From contig UQSX01000038.1 in the NCBI GenBank assembly GCA_900543715.1, positions 1 to 25,630 of the forward strand: a stretch of DNA of 25,630 nucleotides, in the 5' to 3' direction. Within the stretch, counting starts at the first letter, position 1. Each line of letters opens with the position of its first letter. Below the pieces are notes generated by a model. It saw only the letters and a list, made by a program, of their open reading frames with translations, did no database searches and was not told where the DNA came from. This stretch comes from an uncultured Blautia sp. (GTDB lineage Bacteria > Bacillota > Clostridia > Lachnospirales > Lachnospiraceae). Shown here one piece after another: positions 23,333 through 25,630 of this stretch. The translations under genes and the position numbers were made by a program.

Positions 23333-23953
23333 ATGGTAAAAGAAGTGGATCCAAAAGAAACAAACCGTGCCGTGGCCTATGAGCTTTGGATGAAAGCTCC
23401 TAATCCAATGGTGACGTTTTTCAAAACTCTGGATGTGACGAATCTTGTTAAAGTAAGTAAAAAGAGAAAAATGAAGTTTAATATGCTGCTGGATTACTGT
23501 ATTGGAAAGGCAGCAGCAGGAGTGGAGGAGTTTTATACACTTCCTGTGGGAGACAAACTGCTCCAATATGACCGGATTGCAGTGAATACCATTGTAAAAA
23601 ACAAAAAGGGAGAGATTAATTCCTGCGATATTTATTATCAGCCGGATTTAGAGGAATATAATAAGCAGTACCTGGAATATACAACCCGGACAGCCAAAAA
23701 GTGTCAGGACAGAGATCTGTCAGAAGACTGTATGGTGATCGGCACATCAGCAATCATAGATACGGAAATTGACGGGGCAGTAGGGATGAACAGCGGCATT
23801 TTTAACAATCCTTTTATGATCTGGGGCAGATATAAAAAGAAATGGTTCCGATATGAGCTGCCTCTTTCCTTTCAATTTCACCACACACAGATGGACGGGG
23901 CCCATGCAGGGGTATTTCTGGCAAATCTGCAAAGAGAGATCAAAGAACTGTGA
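23333..23953 (+). CDS. CatA-like O-acetyltransferase (chloramphenicol acetyltransferase family)
   Basis: A 206-residue protein with the fold and catalytic motif of trimeric chloramphenicol acetyltransferases, which use acetyl-CoA. The motif HHTQMDG places the catalytic His at H184 and the structural Asp at D188. TFFKTLDVTNLVKVSKK and FNMLLDYCIGKAAAGVEEF match the N-terminal part, and NNPFMIWGRYKKK the late part. Classic CAT enzymes are slightly longer and share specific substrate-pocket residues that I cannot confirm, so this may acetylate another small molecule. ATG 23333 has AGGGG five bases upstream. The next gene starts inside its stop (GTGA), so both are translated together. Confidence 0.8.
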   Translation: MVKEVDPKETNRAVAYELWMKAPNPMVTFFKTLDVTNLVKVSKKRKMKFNMLLDYCIGKAAAGVEEFYTLPVGDKLLQYDRIAVNTIVKNKKGEINSCDIYYQPDLEEYNKQYLEYTTRTAKKCQDRDLSEDCMVIGTSAIIDTEIDGAVGMNSGIFNNPFMIWGRYKKKWFRYELPLSFQFHHTQMDGAHAGVFLANLQREIKEL

Positions 23954-24609
23954 AAAAGAAAATTATAATTATTATAGTGATATGTGCAGCTGTTGTTCTG
24001 GGCATTTTTCTTTATATGAGTTTCCGGTATCAAAATACTTCTTCGGAACGTCTTCCAGATAGATACAGCCAGGTTATCCCACAGGTCCACAGCATGACAG
24101 ACAAAGATGGGGACGGCATAGACGACCAGGCGGATATCCTCCAGAGTGCATTGGACTACATTGCTGCTAAGCCTAAATATAAAAGCAAATATTATCAGAC
24201 AGGCTATCCAGATGACGGCTATGGGGTATGTACAGATTTGGTGGCATTTGCGCTGAAAGGTGCCGGGTATGACCTGATGACCCTGGTAGATGAGGATATC
24301 AGGGCAGATCAGGAGAGTTACAATATAGAAAAGCCGGATAAAAATATTGATTTCAGACGGGTGAGAAACCTGAAAGTATACTTGGAACACAAGGCAATAA
24401 GCCTTACTACAGATCTTTCTGAAATAGAAGAGTGGCAGGGCGGGGATATTGTAATATTCCAGGATCATATCGGCATTGTCTCTGACCGGAGAAATGAAAA
24501 TGGCGTTCCCTATGTGATCCACCATAATAGCTCCTGGCAGAAAAAATATGAGCAGGATATCCTGGAGAAGAGAGAAGATCTGGTGGGACACTACCGAATT
24601 TCTCAATAG
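23950..24609 (+). CDS. DUF1287 family membrane-anchored protein (NlpC/P60-like)
   Basis: A 219-residue protein with an N-terminal membrane anchor (basic MKKK, then a hydrophobic run at about 4-24), so the rest is probably outside the cell. It has a Ca-binding-like loop DKDGDGIDD (about 51-59), then the DUF1287 core: YGVCTDLVAFALKGAGYDL, whose Cys is the likely nucleophile, GGDIVIFQDHIGIVSD with a His, and VIHHNSSW. The family is related to NlpC/P60-type hydrolases that act on peptide or wall material, but no activity is established. Start is GTG 23950, overlapping the CatA-like stop by four bases. The reason for pairing with an acetyltransferase is unclear. Confidence 0.8.
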   Translation: MKKKIIIIIVICAAVVLGIFLYMSFRYQNTSSERLPDRYSQVIPQVHSMTDKDGDGIDDQADILQSALDYIAAKPKYKSKYYQTGYPDDGYGVCTDLVAFALKGAGYDLMTLVDEDIRADQESYNIEKPDKNIDFRRVRNLKVYLEHKAISLTTDLSEIEEWQGGDIVIFQDHIGIVSDRRNENGVPYVIHHNSSWQKKYEQDILEKREDLVGHYRISQ

Positions 24610-24653
24610 TCTGTCTGGAAAACCGAAGAAAATGAAGGCTATAGTAAAGGAAA

Positions 24654-25097
24654 ATGAACGATATGGTGGAAGTAAAGTTTTATGATACGGTGGAGGATTC
24701 TCTGCTGAAATTTGCAGTGATCATAGCCAAAACAGAAGAAAAATGGATCTTCTGCAAACACAAAGACAGAGATACTCTGGAAGTACCGGGAGGTCACAGA
24801 GAAGCTGGAGAAACGATCCTGGAGACGGCGAAACGTGAACTGAAAGAGGAAACAGGAGCGGTAGATTTCCACATCCGTCCGATCTGTGTATATTCCGTAA
24901 AAGGGAAAACAAGAGCAGGGGAAAATATTACAGAGGAGACCTATGGAATGCTTTTTACAGCAGAGATTTTTTCCTTTGAAAAGATACATAGTGAGATAGA
25001 GAAAATTATTCTGTGCCAGGATCTGACAGATAACTGGACATATCCCCTGATCCAGCCTAAGCTTATTCAGGAAGCCAGAAACAGAGGTTATCTATAA
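24654..25097 (+). CDS. NUDIX hydrolase
   Basis: A 147-residue protein with a complete Nudix box (G-x5-E-x7-REL-x-EE-x-G) starting at GHREAGE (about 47) and continuing TAKRELKEETGA, the metal-binding catalytic helix that cleaves nucleoside diphosphates linked to another group. The preceding strands (KFAVIIAKTEEKWIFCKHKDRDTLEVPGG) are typical. Substrate specificity cannot be told. Two starts are possible: ATG 24654, with AAAGG only three bases upstream, and ATG 24663, with the same site at 12 bases; I keep the first. It lies 44 bases after the DUF1287 gene. Confidence 0.88.
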   Translation: MNDMVEVKFYDTVEDSLLKFAVIIAKTEEKWIFCKHKDRDTLEVPGGHREAGETILETAKRELKEETGAVDFHIRPICVYSVKGKTRAGENITEETYGMLFTAEIFSFEKIHSEIEKIILCQDLTDNWTYPLIQPKLIQEARNRGYL

Positions 25098-25192
25098 ATA
25101 CATGGAAGTTAACCGTACAGCCGGGAGGAATGGTCAACAGTTTATTTCTGAGATACAAAGTAATAAGCTAGTACATTAGGAGAGAAAAACAT

Positions 25193-25630
25193 ATGGAAAT
25201 AAAACTGGTTAAAGGAAGCTATGAATATAAGAATCAGATCATTGATATGCTCAAAGAATGGATTGATTACAACGAGAATCATCCGGAGGCCAACACATCA
25301 CCCAATGCAATTTTTAGAAATAATTATGAGGATTTTGCATATTATCTGGAACACCTGGAATATAAAGAACCCCAGGAAGGGCTGGTTCCGGATTCTACTT
25401 TCTTTTGTTTCGATGAAAAAAGAAATCTTATGGTAGGGGCGGTGAATATCCGCCATGACCTCAATGATTACCTGCTAAAGTACGGAGGACATATCGGCGA
25501 TGGGATAAGGCCCAGCGAAAGGAGAAAAGGCTATGCCACGGAAATGATCCGGCTGGCATTGGAAGAATGCAGAGAACTGGGGCTGACAAGGGTGTTAATG
25601 ACATGTGACAAAAATAATATCGGCTCGGCA
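25193..25630 (+). CDS. GNAT-family N-acetyltransferase, N-terminal part (3' end outside window)
   Basis: An open frame of 146 codons runs from ATG 25193 off the window end. AGGAG (25178-25182) lies ten bases upstream. The second half shows the GNAT core: LMVGAVNIRHDLNDYL, GGHIGDGIRPSERRKGYATEMI (the acetyl-CoA-binding R-x-x-G-x-A loop), and LGLTRVLMTCDKNN followed by IGSA. The N-terminal half (WIDYNENHPEANTSPNAIF) is like that of the small acetyltransferases of about 170 residues common in Firmicutes. The target is unknown. About 25 residues are probably missing beyond the window. Confidence 0.85.
   Translation, partial: MEIKLVKGSYEYKNQIIDMLKEWIDYNENHPEANTSPNAIFRNNYEDFAYYLEHLEYKEPQEGLVPDSTFFCFDEKRNLMVGAVNIRHDLNDYLLKYGGHIGDGIRPSERRKGYATEMIRLALEECRELGLTRVLMTCDKNNIGSA

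Noticed and set aside
23333..23953. Acquired chloramphenicol-resistance gene on a mobile element
   Set aside because: Although the HHxxxDG motif is present, no transposase, inverted repeats or resistance-cassette neighbours are seen, and it is coupled to a DUF1287 gene; a chromosomal CatA-like enzyme is more likely.
23878..24606. Minus-strand open frame of 242 codons opposite the DUF1287 gene
   Set aside because: It mirrors a gene with a recognised domain and coupled start; no recognisable motif on the opposite strand.

Overview
The window looks like chromosomal DNA of a low-to-medium-GC anaerobic Firmicute, most likely a Lachnospiraceae-type gut clostridium. Supporting signs are strong AGGAGG-type ribosome sites, GTG and TTG starts, vegetative -35/-10 promoters with 17-nt spacers, NfnAB (typical of ferredoxin-based fermenters), and gene pairs known from Firmicutes (ABC-F next to rex, alr next to mazF, tepA near ftsK/spoIIIE). 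I cannot name a genus. No rRNA, tRNA, CRISPR array, insertion sequence or phage gene was seen.

Layout. 1-240 is the end of an NADP isocitrate dehydrogenase gene, closed by a hairpin that also ends the converging ABC-F gene (minus strand, 292-2202). A divergent promoter pair separates ABC-F from rex, the NADH-sensing repressor. Then come nnr (NAD(P)HX repair), alr (D-alanine) and a mazF-type toxin without a visible antitoxin. A CNNM/CBS membrane protein overlaps yebC. tepA follows behind a perfect hairpin that contains its own ribosome site, then a divergent uppP, ftsK/spoIIIE and a zinc-ribbon/TPR membrane protein with two chitobiase-C-like repeats. nfnA-nfnB form a tight two-gene operon ended by a strong terminator. 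An AlkD-type DNA glycosylase gene, an SH3-like/DsrE-like fusion gene and rlmH form another tightly packed group.

From about 18440 to the end the DNA changes character. It holds small, loosely packed genes: a pyridoxamine-oxidase-like protein, about 430 bases of decayed coding sequence, a membrane-tailed XRE regulator with its own palindromic operator, a MarR regulator plus MFS transporter pair behind a long palindrome, a DUF1801 protein with a zinc-finger-like N-terminus, a flavin reductase, a DUF3795 protein, a CatA-like acetyltransferase coupled to a DUF1287 protein, a NUDIX hydrolase and a GNAT acetyltransferase cut by the window end. This reads as an accessory strip of regulators and stress or detoxification enzymes.

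Two threads connect the genes. Nicotinamide-cofactor handling recurs (Icd makes NADPH, Rex senses NADH/NAD+, Nnr repairs hydrated NAD(P)H, NfnAB exchanges electrons between NADH, ferredoxin and NADP+). Envelope and division functions recur too (Alr, UppP, FtsK/SpoIIIE, the membrane TPR protein). I saw no clear large new defence or biosynthetic system. The most interesting items are the hairpin-embedded tepA ribosome site, the two regulator palindromes, the multi-domain protein after ftsK and the SH3-like/DsrE-like fusion.
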